Assembly: GCA_052267165.1 (NCBI GenBank)
Contig: JBKQHO010000007.1
Span: forward strand, 62,001 to 126,000
DNA: 64,000 nt
Source of the DNA: CAWICD01 sp052267165
GTDB taxonomy: Bacteria > Vulcanimicrobiota > Vulcanimicrobiia > Vulcanimicrobiales > Vulcanimicrobiaceae
Direction: 5' to 3'
The notes beneath the pieces were generated by a model. That model saw only the letters and a program-made list of their open reading frames with translations, ran no database searches and was not told where the DNA came from. Both the position numbers and the translations under genes were made by a program. Below, in pieces: positions 8,311-17,405 of this stretch (position 1 is the stretch's first letter; the number at the start of each line of letters is the position of its first letter).

Positions 8311-9692
8311 GCCAGAGCCTCCGCCAACTCGTCGTACAGGTACGCCATCGTTTCGATCCCGCCGAAGAACTGCGAGAGGTCGAACTTCTCGTTCGGCGCG
8401 TGAATTGCGTCGTCGGGAAGGCCGACGCCGATCAGCACTTGCGGCAGGTGCAGGATCCGGTCGAACGACGAGACCGGGCCGATCGTGCCGCCGTTGCCGA
8501 TGAAGACGGGCGGCTTGCCGAAGCCGCGCTGCATCGCGCGAGCCGCGGCCATGACCGCGGGGTGTTCGCGCGAGGTGGTCACCGCGCGCACGTCGCCGTG
8601 CGACTCGACCGTCACGCTGACGCCGGGCGGAGCGACGCGTTCGAGGTGCTCGCTCACGACGCGCTTGACGTGCTCGGGATCTTGGCCTTCGACCAGCCGC
8701 GCCGACAGCTTTGCCTTGGCGTAACTCGGCACGATCGTCTTCGAACCGGGGCCTTGGTAACCGCCCCAGATGCCGTTGCACTCGAGCGTCGGGCGAAACC
8801 AGGCGCGTTCGAGCGGCGGCCGCTCGCGTTCGCCGCCGGCCAGCTCGCGCACGCCGAGCGCGTGCGCTTCGCGCGCGGCATCGTAGGGCAGCCACGAGAG
8901 CTCGGCGCGCTCGCGCGCGCTCAGCTCGCCGAGGCCGTCGTAAAAACCGGCGACGGCGATCTGCCCGCGCTCGCCTCGCAAGGTTGCGAGCATCTTGGCC
9001 AGCGCCTCGATGGGATTGGTGACCAGCCCCCCGAAGTAACCGGAGTGCAGGTCGGTCGCGGGTCCGCGCACCGTCACTTCCCATCCGACCAGGCCGCGCA
9101 ACGAGACGGTCAGCGAAGGAACGTCTTCAGCGAAGACGGCGGTGTCGGAGACGACGACGACGTCACACGCGAGCCGCTCGCGCTCCTTGGCGAGAAACGA
9201 CTCGAAGTTCGGCGAGCCGACCTCTTCTTCGCCTTCGATGACGACCTTGACGTTGATCGGGAGCTTGCCGCGCACGCGCAGGTGCGCTTCGATGGCGGCG
9301 AGATGCATCAGCACTTGGCCCTTGTCGTCGACCGCGCCGCGGCCGAAGAGCTTGCCGTCGCGCACGGTTCCCACGAAGGGCGGTGACTCCCAAAGCTCGA
9401 GCGGATCCTCGGGCTGCACGTCGTGATGGCCGTAGATCAACACGGTCGGCGCGCCCGGCGCTTTGAGCCACGAACCGTAGGCAACCGGCAGCCCGTCGGT
9501 TTCGAGCACCTGGGCCTCGTCGAGTCCGGCCGCGCGCATCCGTGCCGCTGCGGTCTCGGCGGAACGCCGAACCTCGGCGTGCCGCGCGGGATCGTTCGAG
9601 ACCGAAGGACATGCGATCCAGGCCGTCAGCTCGTTGAGGTAGCGGTCACGGTTTGCCCGGAGAAACTCGATGAGACGGTCGCTGACGATCAT
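8307..9692 (-). CDS. M20-family dipeptidase / metallopeptidase
   Basis: A 461-residue di-zinc M20 peptidase. It has YGHHDVQPEDP (first metal His and Asp), GRGAVDDKGQ (bridging Asp), EGEEEVGSPN (catalytic Glu and metal Glu), and a dimerisation lid containing DLHSGYFGG. The family removes residues from short peptides, and this branch is often annotated dipeptidase. It sits between hslV and hslU and overlaps hslU by four bases, so it should be made with the protease. A role in trimming HslUV products is an inference from position. ATG start at 9692. Confidence 0.9.
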   Translation of the reverse strand: MIVSDRLIEFLRANRDRYLNELTAWIACPSVSNDPARHAEVRRSAETAAARMRAAGLDEAQVLETDGLPVAYGSWLKAPGAPTVLIYGHHDVQPEDPLELWESPPFVGTVRDGKLFGRGAVDDKGQVLMHLAAIEAHLRVRGKLPINVKVVIEGEEEVGSPNFESFLAKERERLACDVVVVSDTAVFAEDVPSLTVSLRGLVGWEVTVRGPATDLHSGYFGGLVTNPIEALAKMLATLRGERGQIAVAGFYDGLGELSARERAELSWLPYDAAREAHALGVRELAGGERERPPLERAWFRPTLECNGIWGGYQGPGSKTIVPSYAKAKLSARLVEGQDPEHVKRVVSEHLERVAPPGVSVTVESHGDVRAVTTSREHPAVMAAARAMQRGFGKPPVFIGNGGTIGPVSSFDRILHLPQVLIGVGLPDDAIHAPNEKFDLSQFFGGIETMAYLYDELAEALA

Positions 9693-9776
9693 ACGCCCGA
9701 GGCTTCGGCGGACGGCGGAAATGTCCGCGACTCGCGCAGGCCTGCTTGCTTCATGCCGTCGGACGCGCGCATGCCG

Positions 9777-10307
9777 TCACACCACTTCCACGACGATGTC
9801 GTCGTTGGTGTAGATGTCGATCTTCGAGGCGATCCGCAGCGCCTCGCGAGCGATCGTCTCGGCGTCGAGCGAACTGAAGCGGAGCAACGCCGTCGCCGCA
9901 GCCTGCGCGTAGGGGCCGCCGCTGCCGATCGCGGCGATGCCCTCGTCGGGTTCGAGCACGTCACCGTTTCCGCTGATGACGAAGAGGTGGTCGGTGTTGC
10001 CCACGATCAGCAGCGCCTCGAGGCGGCGCAGCGCGCGATCTTGACGCCAATCCTTGGCCAGCTCGACGGCGGCGCGAACCACGTTCGACTTGTACTCGGA
10101 GAGCTTGTTCTCGAACTTCTCGAGCAGCGTGATGCCGTCCGCCGCGGAGCCGGCGAACCCCGCCAGCACGCTGCCTCCGGCGATGCGCCGCACCTTGTGA
10201 GCGCTGTGCTTCATGATCGTCTTGTCGAACGTGACTTGGCCGTCGCCCGCGATCGCGAGCCGCCCGTCGCGGCGCACGGCCAGAATCGTCGTCGAGTGAG
10301 TCAGCAT
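9777..10307 (-). CDS. hslV: HslV, proteolytic subunit of the HslUV protease
   Basis: Threonine protease related to proteasome beta subunits. From ATG at 10307 the protein starts MLTHSTTILAVRRDGRLAIA. Removal of five residues would expose Thr6 as the catalytic N-terminal Thr, equivalent to TTIVSVRR of E. coli HslV. The blocks GDGQVTFDKTIMK, GFAGSAADG and IGSGGPYAQAAA are all HslV signatures. At 176 residues it has the normal length. It lies 70 bases downstream of trmFO, as commonly seen in Gram-positive-like genomes. Confidence 0.95.
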   Translation of the reverse strand: MLTHSTTILAVRRDGRLAIAGDGQVTFDKTIMKHSAHKVRRIAGGSVLAGFAGSAADGITLLEKFENKLSEYKSNVVRAAVELAKDWRQDRALRRLEALLIVGNTDHLFVISGNGDVLEPDEGIAAIGSGGPYAQAAATALLRFSSLDAETIAREALRIASKIDIYTNDDIVVEVV

Positions 10308-10377
10308 GCGTCTTGGTATCCCACGCGTGCCTCGAGGTTCCATCCCAGCCGCGCGCTCGCGGCGCCTAGCTCCTCGT

Positions 10378-11784
10378 TTAGCGTGCCGCCGCGTGCGGTT
10401 CAGCCGGCGTCTCGAACGCGCTGCGCCAGGCTTCCAGCTTCGCCAGCGCGCGTTCGGCCATCAACCGGCGCCGCTCGCGTTTGTCGCGCGGGGCGCCTGG
10501 CAAGGCCGGGAAATAGGCCCAGGTCACGTTGGCCGGTTGGAAGTCGCCGGTCTGCTGGTTTTGCAAGTGCGCGATCAGCGCGCCGAGCGCCGTTTCTTCC
10601 GGCACGGAAAGCGGCGGGAGCCCGGCAAGCACACGGACCGCGGCCAGCGCAGCCAGTGCACCGCAGCCCGCAGCCTCGACGTAACCTTCCGCGCCCGTAA
10701 TCTGCCCCGCCAGCCATAGCCGCTCGGTGCCGCGCACCCGCAGATCCGGCAGCAGGCAGCGCGGCGAATCGACGAACGCGTTGCGGTGCATGACGCCCAA
10801 GCGAAGCCACTCGGCCTGCGCGAACCCCGGAAGCTTGCCGAACGCTTCCTTTTGCGCGGGCCACGTCAGCCGCGTCTGAAAGCCGACGAGGTTGTACGCG
10901 CTCCCGGCCAGGTTCTCTTTGCGCAGTTGGACGACGGCGTAGGGTAGCTTGCCGGTCCGCGGATCGCGCAATCCGACTGGCTTGAGGGGACCGTAGCGCA
11001 ACACGTCGTCGCCGCGCGCCGCCATCTCCTCGATCGGCAGACACCCCTCGAAATAGGGCACGCGTCCGGCGGCCGCGTCCGTCTCGAACTCCTTGGGCTG
11101 GTGCTTGGGAAGCTCGCGCAGATCGCGCACTAGCGTCGCGTACTGCTCGCGGTCGAGCGGCACGTTGAGGTAGTCGGCGCCGTCGCCCTTGTCGTAGCGC
11201 GACTTGGCATACATTTGATTGCGGTCGAGCGACTCGGTCGCGACGATCGGAGAAGCGGCGTCATAGTAATGAAGCCGTGGACCGCGGCGCTCGCGCGCGT
11301 CGCAGGGCACGGCCGCCAGCGCAGCATCGAGCGCCGAAGAGAGCGGCTCCGAAGGCAGCGGGCCGCACGCGACGACCGTCGCCTGCTCGAGATCGAGCGC
11401 CGTCACCTCTTCCCGCCGCAGCTGCACGCGCGGGTGCGCACGCAGGCGCGCTTCGATCAGCGCCGAGAACCGCTCGCGATCGACCGCGAGCGCGCCGCCG
11501 GCCGGAACCGCGCTTTCGCGAGCTGCCGAGATGACGAGCGACCCCAAACGCGCCAGCTCTTCTTTGAGCAAGCCGACCGCGTTCTCGAGCGACGCCCCGC
11601 GTAGCGAGTTGCTGCACACCAGTTCGGCCAGCGCGTCGGTCTTGTGCGCGGGCCCGCGCTTGTGGGGGCGCATCTCGTAGAGCTCGACGTCGAGCCCGCG
11701 CTCGGCCGCCTGCCACGCCGCCTCACACCCCGCCAGCCCCCCACCGACGACGCGCAAGGATGCGCTAGTGCCGGGCGGGGTCAC
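10378..11784 (-). CDS. trmFO: TrmFO, folate-dependent tRNA m5U54 methyltransferase
   Basis: FAD enzyme that uses methylene-tetrahydrofolate to make ribothymidine at tRNA position 54. The 468 residues begin with the FAD fold RVVGGGLAGCEAAWQ and contain ELVCSNSLRG, a TrmFO-specific block that includes an active-site Cys. Further family blocks are MYAKSRYDKGDGADYLN, YFEGCLPIEEMA and GAEGYVEAAGCGALAAL. GTG at 11784 is the first plausible start before the FAD motif. It is 40 bases downstream of topA in the order topA-trmFO-hslV, which is conserved in many Firmicutes. Confidence 0.93.
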   Translation of the reverse strand: MTPPGTSASLRVVGGGLAGCEAAWQAAERGLDVELYEMRPHKRGPAHKTDALAELVCSNSLRGASLENAVGLLKEELARLGSLVISAARESAVPAGGALAVDRERFSALIEARLRAHPRVQLRREEVTALDLEQATVVACGPLPSEPLSSALDAALAAVPCDARERRGPRLHYYDAASPIVATESLDRNQMYAKSRYDKGDGADYLNVPLDREQYATLVRDLRELPKHQPKEFETDAAAGRVPYFEGCLPIEEMAARGDDVLRYGPLKPVGLRDPRTGKLPYAVVQLRKENLAGSAYNLVGFQTRLTWPAQKEAFGKLPGFAQAEWLRLGVMHRNAFVDSPRCLLPDLRVRGTERLWLAGQITGAEGYVEAAGCGALAALAAVRVLAGLPPLSVPEETALGALIAHLQNQQTGDFQPANVTWAYFPALPGAPRDKRERRRLMAERALAKLEAWRSAFETPAEPHAAAR

Positions 11785-11824
11785 GACGACCCTCCAGCCC
11801 GGCCGACGCGCAAGGCCATGCCCT

Positions 11825-13990
11825 TCAGACCTCGACCGGATCAGGCTCCCGCTCGGCATCGGCCGCGCCCGATGCGCCGAGCGACGAGACGTCGTGCGTG
11901 CGGTCGGCCGCGCATTCGAGGGTCTTCACGCCGCGCTTCGACTTCGCGACCACGTACGAGCCGCAGACCGGGCAAGGCTCCGGAACGACCCGGTCCCACG
12001 AGACGAAGTCGCAGGCCGGATAGTTGGCGCAGCCGTAGAAGGTGCGGCCGCGCCGCGACTTGCGCTCGACAACCTTGCCGCCGTCCTTGGGGCAGAGCGC
12101 TCCGGTATCTTTGAGGATTGGTTTGGTCGTCTTGCACTCGGGATAGCCCGAGCACGAGATGAAGCGCCCGAAGCGGCCCGTCTTGATGACCATCGGACGC
12201 CCGCACTTCTCGCAGATCTCGTCGGTCGGCTCGTCTTTGAGCTCGAGCTTGGGCAAGAGCCGCTCCGCCTGCTCGAGATCGCGCTCGAAGGCGCCGTAGA
12301 ATCGGCGCAGGACTTCGACCCAGTCTTCCTTGTGTTCGGCTACTCCGTCGAGCTCGCTCTCCATTTTCGCCGTGTACTGCAAGTTCATGATGTCCTTGAA
12401 GTGCTCGGCGAGCAGATCGTTGACCGCGGTGCCGATCTCGGTCGGTCGAAAGCGGCGCTCGATCTGCTGGACGTAGTGCCTGGCCTGAATCGTCTCGACG
12501 ATCGAGCTGTAGGTCGACGGGCGGCCGATGCCGTTCTCCTCGAGCGCGCGCACCAGGGTCGCTTCCGTGTAGCGCGGCGGCGGTTCGGTGAAGTGCTGCT
12601 TGGGATCGATCGAGCGCTTCTCGAGCGCATTGCCCCGTTCGAGCGGCGGCAGCAGCAACCGCGCCTTCTCATTCTTGCCGCTGGGCGCTTCGGCCACGGC
12701 GTCGTCGTCGCGGCCCTCCACGTATACTTTCGTGTAGCCCGCGAACTTGAGCACGCTGCCGGTCGCGCGGAACAGGTAGCGCGCGGTTCCCCGGATCGGC
12801 TTCGCCGCGATGTCGACCGAGGTTTGATCGAAGATCGCCGCCGCCATCTGCGAGGCGATGAAGCGCTCCCAGATGAGCTGATAGAGCTTGAGCTCGTCGC
12901 GCTTGAGGATTCCGGCGAGCGACTGCGGCGTGCGCATCACAGAGGTCGGGCGAATCGCCTCGTGCGCATCCTGCGCACCCTCGCGCAACTTGAACTGGCG
13001 CCCGACGTCTGCGTACTGCTCGCCGTAGGTCTCCACGACGTAGGCCTTGGCGCCCTCCCGGGCCGTCTCCGAGATGCGGGTCGAGTCGGTGCGCATGTAG
13101 GTGATGAGCCCTTGCGTGCCCTCGGCGCCGAGGTCGACGCCTTCGTACAGAGCTTGAGCGAGCTGCATCGTCTTGCGCACGCGGAAGCGGAGTTTGCGGG
13201 ACGCCTCTTGTTGCAGGGTCGAGGTGGTGAACGGCGCGGCCGGGTTGCGCCGAACCTCGCGCTGCTTGACCGCGACGACCGAGAAGGCCGCGTCCTGCAG
13301 ATCGGCCACGATTTGGTCGGCCCGGCCGCCGTTGGTGACCTCGGCCTTTTCGCCGTCTATCTCGCTCAGTTCCGCCGGAAAGACGATGCTGTCGCCGGCC
13401 TTGTGGAGCTGCGCCGCAATCGTCCAGTACTCGCGCGGAACGAAGCGCTCGATCTCGCGCTCGCGATCGACGATCAGCTTGACGGCGACGGACTGCACGC
13501 GCCCGGCGGATAGCCCGCCGCGCACCTTGGCCCAGAGCAGCGGCGAGATCTTGTACCCGACGAGCCGGTCGAGGATGCGTCGCGCCTGTTGCGCGTTGAC
13601 GCGATCCATGTCGATCTCGTGCGGGTCGGCGAGCGCCTTGAGCGCCGCCTCCTTGGTGATCTCGTGCAGTTCGATGCGCTTGGGATGGTCGAGCTTGAGG
13701 AGCTCCGCCAGATGCCAGGCGATCGCCTCGCCTTCCCGATCGGGGTCGGTCGCCAGGAACACATCGCTCGCCGACTTCGTCGCATTCTTGAGGTCCTTGA
13801 TGATGTCGCCCTTGCCCTTGATCGTGAGGTACTTGGGCTGGAACCCGTGCTCGACGTCGACGCCGAGGGTACTCTTGGGCAGGTCCCGGACGTGCCCCAC
13901 CGAGGCTTTGACGACAAAACGAGGCGGCAAGAACTTCTTGATCGTGCGCGCTTTCGTCGGCGACTCGACGATGATCAGCGGCTTCTTCAA
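11825..13990 (-). CDS. topA: DNA topoisomerase I (type IA)
   Basis: Relaxes negative supercoils through a transient 5'-phosphotyrosine. The 721 residues contain a TOPRIM domain with TDPDREGEAIAWH (residues 81-93), the catalytic Tyr298 in GLITYMRTDSTRIS, and three C-terminal zinc-ribbon repeats of CxxC...CxxxPxC type (for example CEKCGRPMVIK and CPVCGSYVV), the last degenerate. It starts at TTG (13990), directly behind a GAGGGAG ribosome-binding-like stretch; the sequence LKKPLIIVESPTKA fixes the start. A TTGCGC-N18-TATACT promoter candidate lies upstream. It is the first gene of the long minus-strand run. Confidence 0.95.
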   Translation of the reverse strand: MKKPLIIVESPTKARTIKKFLPPRFVVKASVGHVRDLPKSTLGVDVEHGFQPKYLTIKGKGDIIKDLKNATKSASDVFLATDPDREGEAIAWHLAELLKLDHPKRIELHEITKEAALKALADPHEIDMDRVNAQQARRILDRLVGYKISPLLWAKVRGGLSAGRVQSVAVKLIVDREREIERFVPREYWTIAAQLHKAGDSIVFPAELSEIDGEKAEVTNGGRADQIVADLQDAAFSVVAVKQREVRRNPAAPFTTSTLQQEASRKLRFRVRKTMQLAQALYEGVDLGAEGTQGLITYMRTDSTRISETAREGAKAYVVETYGEQYADVGRQFKLREGAQDAHEAIRPTSVMRTPQSLAGILKRDELKLYQLIWERFIASQMAAAIFDQTSVDIAAKPIRGTARYLFRATGSVLKFAGYTKVYVEGRDDDAVAEAPSGKNEKARLLLPPLERGNALEKRSIDPKQHFTEPPPRYTEATLVRALEENGIGRPSTYSSIVETIQARHYVQQIERRFRPTEIGTAVNDLLAEHFKDIMNLQYTAKMESELDGVAEHKEDWVEVLRRFYGAFERDLEQAERLLPKLELKDEPTDEICEKCGRPMVIKTGRFGRFISCSGYPECKTTKPILKDTGALCPKDGGKVVERKSRRGRTFYGCANYPACDFVSWDRVVPEPCPVCGSYVVAKSKRGVKTLECAADRTHDVSSLGASGAADAEREPDPVEV

Positions 13991-14041
13991 ACTCCCTCGT
14001 CCCTTGGGCCCATGGTCCCGGCGGCTGGCGAAAACGCCCTA

Positions 14042-14071
14042 AGTATAGCGCCGCCGTCAAGCCGGGCGCAA
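14042..14071 (-). promoter_or_regulatory. candidate sigma-70 promoter for topA
   Basis: On the minus strand a TTGCGC box (14071-14066) and a TATACT box (14047-14042) are 18 bases apart, about 50 bases upstream of the topA TTG. Spacing and -10 match are good. No other promoter is evident for the large minus-strand operon. Confidence 0.42.
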
Positions 14072-14111
14072 AGACCGGGCCCCGGACGGAGACCAGAACG
14101 AGCGCTCGGGC

Positions 14112-14171
14112 GCGCTCCCGGATGCGCTCCCGGATGCGCTCCCGGAGACACTCCCGGAGGCGCTCGGAATG
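14112..14171. repeat. 12-base tandem repeat array
   Basis: Four to five head-to-tail copies of GCGCTCCCGGAT with point changes: two exact, then ...GGAG, ACACTCCCGGAG and a degenerate last unit. The array is intergenic and a multiple of three, but the frames that read through it give only low-complexity Arg-Glu repeats without family similarity. Confidence 0.8.
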
Positions 14172-14399
14172 CTTCCGCGCGTGCCGTTGCGCGCCCGCGC
14201 GCGAGCGCAAAGACGATGCGCGCACTCGCAACGTTTCAGTCCTCGCGACGCAACGCGCGGGCGGCGACCGATCACAAAAAATAGCGCCAATCTTGCATAA
14301 TCTCGCGTTGCAGTATAAGATGCAGCAAAAGGCGTTGACACGGATTGTTTACGCCTCACACGCGCGATCGTCCCAATTGCGGACGAGGAGGCATACTGG

Positions 14400-14702
14400 G
14401 TGACTGAACTGTTAGATCAGAGCGGCGATGCGACGAGCGCCGAGGCGCCGGCCACCGAACCCCGCCGCAAGGCCACGCGCAAGAAAGCCACGCGCAAAAA
14501 GGCCGCCGCCAAGAAGGCGCCCGGGCGCAAGAAGGCCGCCGCCAAGAAGACCACCCGTAAGAAGGCCGCAGCCAAAAAGGCACCCGCTCGCAAGAAGGCC
14601 GCCGCCAAGAAGACCACCCGCAAGAAGGCGACCGGCGGACGCAAGAAGGCCGCCGCCAAGAAGACCACCCGCAAGAAGGCCACGCGCAAGAAGAAAGTCT
14701 AG
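14400..14702 (+). CDS. lysine-rich histone H1-like DNA-binding protein
   Basis: A 100-residue, highly basic protein. After a short acidic N-terminus (about 22 residues, MTELLDQSGDATSAEAPATE) it is made of repeats of the AAKKTTRKKA / AAKKAPxRKK type, like the tails of bacterial H1-like and HU-tail proteins. Such proteins bind DNA non-specifically and compact the nucleoid. No globular domain is visible. GTG start at 14400 with a GAGGAGG ribosome site ten bases upstream. The gene ends in a strong bidirectional terminator. Copy number of the repeats is probably variable between strains. Confidence 0.85.
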   Translation: MTELLDQSGDATSAEAPATEPRRKATRKKATRKKAAAKKAPGRKKAAAKKTTRKKAAAKKAPARKKAAAKKTTRKKATGGRKKAAAKKTTRKKATRKKKV

Positions 14703-14728
14703 CGCCCCACGTTTCGCCGGTTCGGCAA

Positions 14729-14763
14729 AAGAAGAGCGATCGTCAACGATCGCTCTTCTTTTT
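14729..14763. terminator. bidirectional intrinsic terminator
   Basis: A perfect 14-base-pair stem (14729-14742 with 14747-14760) closes a TCAA loop and is followed by T residues on the plus strand and by TTTT on the minus strand. It lies between the convergent histone-like gene and the ABC ATPase gene and can serve both. Confidence 0.88.
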
Positions 14764-15807
14764 CTATGCGACCGCGGCCGAGCCTGAGGTCAGTTCGGGG
14801 GCGGCGCCGCCGTGCTCTTCGACCCAGTGGCACGCGGCGACGTGATGGTTCGAGCCGTACGTCAGCGAGGCGGGCACCTCGGTTCTGCAGCGGTCGAACG
14901 CGAGCGGACAGCGCGTGTGAAAGCGGCAGCCCGAGGGCGGGTTGACCGGCGAGGGAACGTCGCCCGTCAAAATGATCCGCTTGCGGCGCGCCTCGACCGA
15001 GGGGTCGGGGATCGGGATCGCCGAGAGCAGCGCCTGCGTGTACGGGTGCAGCGGGTTCTCGTAGAGCTCGTTGCGATCGGCGATCTCCACGATCTTGCCG
15101 ACGTACATCACCGCCACCCGGGTCGAGATGTGGCGCACGACCGACAGGTCGTGCGCGATGAAGAGGTACGTCAGCCCGAACTGCGACTGGAGATCTTGCA
15201 GCAGGTTGATGACCTGCGCTTGAATCGAGACGTCGAGGGCCGAGACCGGCTCGTCGGCGACGATGAACTTGGGGCTGACCGCGAGCGCGCGCGCGATCCC
15301 GATGCGCTGACGCTGGCCGCCCGAAAACTCGTGCGGGTAGCGGTTGGCGTGGTATGGCTGCAGGCCGACGAGGCGCAACAGCTCCCGCACGCGCGCCTCG
15401 GCCTCTTTCCCCTTGGCGAGCCCGTGGATGAGCAGCGGCTCGGCGACGATATCGCCCACGGTCATGCGCGGATTGAGCGACGCGTAGGGATCTTGAAAGA
15501 TGATTTGCATCTCCTTGCGGAGCTTGCGCACCTCTTCACGGCCGAGTTCCCCGACGTTGCGCCCCTCGAAGAGAACCTCGCCTTTGGTCGCGGGCAAGAG
15601 CCGCAGGACGACCCGGCCGGCCGTCGTCTTGCCCGAGCCCGACTCGCCCACGAGGCCAAGCGTTTCGCCGTTGCGGATTGCGAAGTCGATCCCGTCGACC
15701 GCCTTCACGTCGCCCACGTGACGCGACAGAATCCCGGCGTGGATCGGAAAGTACTTGTAGAGGTCGCGGACCACGAGCAGCTCGCCGGCCGGTTTTCCGT
15801 CCTGCAC
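14764..15807 (-). CDS. oligopeptide/dipeptide ABC transporter ATPase (OppF/DppF type)
   Basis: A 347-residue ATP-binding subunit of a peptide importer. It has Walker A GLVGESGSGKTT, signature FSGGQRQRIGIARAL, Walker B FIVADEPVSALD and the switch His in FIAHDLSVV. The C-terminal oligopeptide-transporter domain contains CRFHTRCP with cysteines that in relatives bind an Fe-S cluster. It follows the OppD-type gene by two bases. No permease or binding-protein gene is present nearby, so partners must be encoded elsewhere. GTG start at 15807. Confidence 0.9.
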   Translation of the reverse strand: MQDGKPAGELLVVRDLYKYFPIHAGILSRHVGDVKAVDGIDFAIRNGETLGLVGESGSGKTTAGRVVLRLLPATKGEVLFEGRNVGELGREEVRKLRKEMQIIFQDPYASLNPRMTVGDIVAEPLLIHGLAKGKEAEARVRELLRLVGLQPYHANRYPHEFSGGQRQRIGIARALAVSPKFIVADEPVSALDVSIQAQVINLLQDLQSQFGLTYLFIAHDLSVVRHISTRVAVMYVGKIVEIADRNELYENPLHPYTQALLSAIPIPDPSVEARRKRIILTGDVPSPVNPPSGCRFHTRCPLAFDRCRTEVPASLTYGSNHHVAACHWVEEHGGAAPELTSGSAAVA

Positions 15808-15809
15808 GT

Positions 15810-16853
<1,044 letters not shown>

Positions 16854-16866
16854 GGCTAGTGCACCG

Positions 16867-17277
16867 TCAGATTCCCGTCAGGCTGACGAGAACCCCGAAG
16901 AACACCATCGCCAGCGCCACGAAGCTCGTGATGCGCGCCAGCTGCTGATCGAAGCCCAAGCGCGGCCGGTAGGCCGATTCGACCTTGCCGCCGATCGTTC
17001 CCGAAAGCCCTTCCTGCTTCGTCGTTTGGACCGCCAGCAGGACCACGAGCGAAACCGCCAAGATTAGGAAGATGCCGGCGAACGTGTGAGTGAGCCAGGG
17101 CGCCTTGATCGCCAGCGGCGACTTATGCGCGTTGAACGAATACTGCTGCAACTGCTGCAGCAATTGCGGCGAGAGGGTCGCAAGCGCGCTCGGCGCCGTC
17201 TTGGGAACCGCGCCCCCATGGGCCGGCGGCGCGGCCGTCGCGGCCGCAAGGAACTGGGTTGCCAAGAAGTTGGTCAC
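16867..17277 (-). CDS. secG: SecG, preprotein translocase subunit, with N-terminal extension
   Basis: Small membrane subunit of SecYEG. Residues about 62-136 have two hydrophobic helices (THTFAGIFLILAVSLVVLLA and ITSFVALAMVFFGVLVSL) separated by the polar loop QTTKQEGLSGTIGG, the SecG signature. The 60-residue N-terminal part is Ala/Pro/Gln-rich, contains its own weak hydrophobic stretch and is not typical of SecG. GTG start at 17277; an internal start closer to the first helix cannot be excluded. It sits between dxs and the Opp ATPases. Confidence 0.82.
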   Translation of the reverse strand: MTNFLATQFLAAATAAPPAHGGAVPKTAPSALATLSPQLLQQLQQYSFNAHKSPLAIKAPWLTHTFAGIFLILAVSLVVLLAVQTTKQEGLSGTIGGKVESAYRPRLGFDQQLARITSFVALAMVFFGVLVSLTGI

Positions 17278-17343
17278 GATTCGGGGGTACGCACTCCTCT
17301 GGAAGCGCCGTCCCAGTCCTTCGATTCGACTGGCAAACGGCGA

Positions 17344-17365
17344 GCTCCCGGGATTTCCCGGGAGC
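17344..17365. other. GC-rich stem-loop between dxs and secG
   Basis: A ten-base inverted repeat, GCTCCCGGGA (17344-17353) with TCCCGGGAGC (17356-17365), around a very short spacer. No T-run follows on the minus strand, so it is not a classical terminator; it may be a processing or partial termination site after dxs. Confidence 0.55.
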
Positions 17366-17405
17366 CCTCTGTTTCAACCTTTTCGACGCCGCTGCAGCTT
17401 TACTT

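Larger units (their letters stand above)
13991..14399. other. intergenic region between topA and the histone-like gene
   Basis: A 409-base divergent intergenic stretch. It holds the topA promoter candidate, a 12-base tandem repeat (14112-14171) and an AT-rich segment at 14272-14350 that probably carries the promoter of the histone-like gene. A TTGCAT box (14293-14298) and TATAAG box (14314-14319) are 15 bases apart; a TTGACA at 14335 has no good -10 partner. I see no convincing coding frame. Confidence 0.5.

Noticed and set aside
11768..13513. 581-codon plus-strand open frame
   Set aside because: Antisense to topA, which has complete catalytic motifs; no recognisable domain in the opposite frame.
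14335..14363. TTGACA at 14335 as promoter of the histone-like gene
   Set aside because: No TATAAT-like hexamer at 16-18 bases; the TTGCAT/TATAAG pair upstream is only slightly better.
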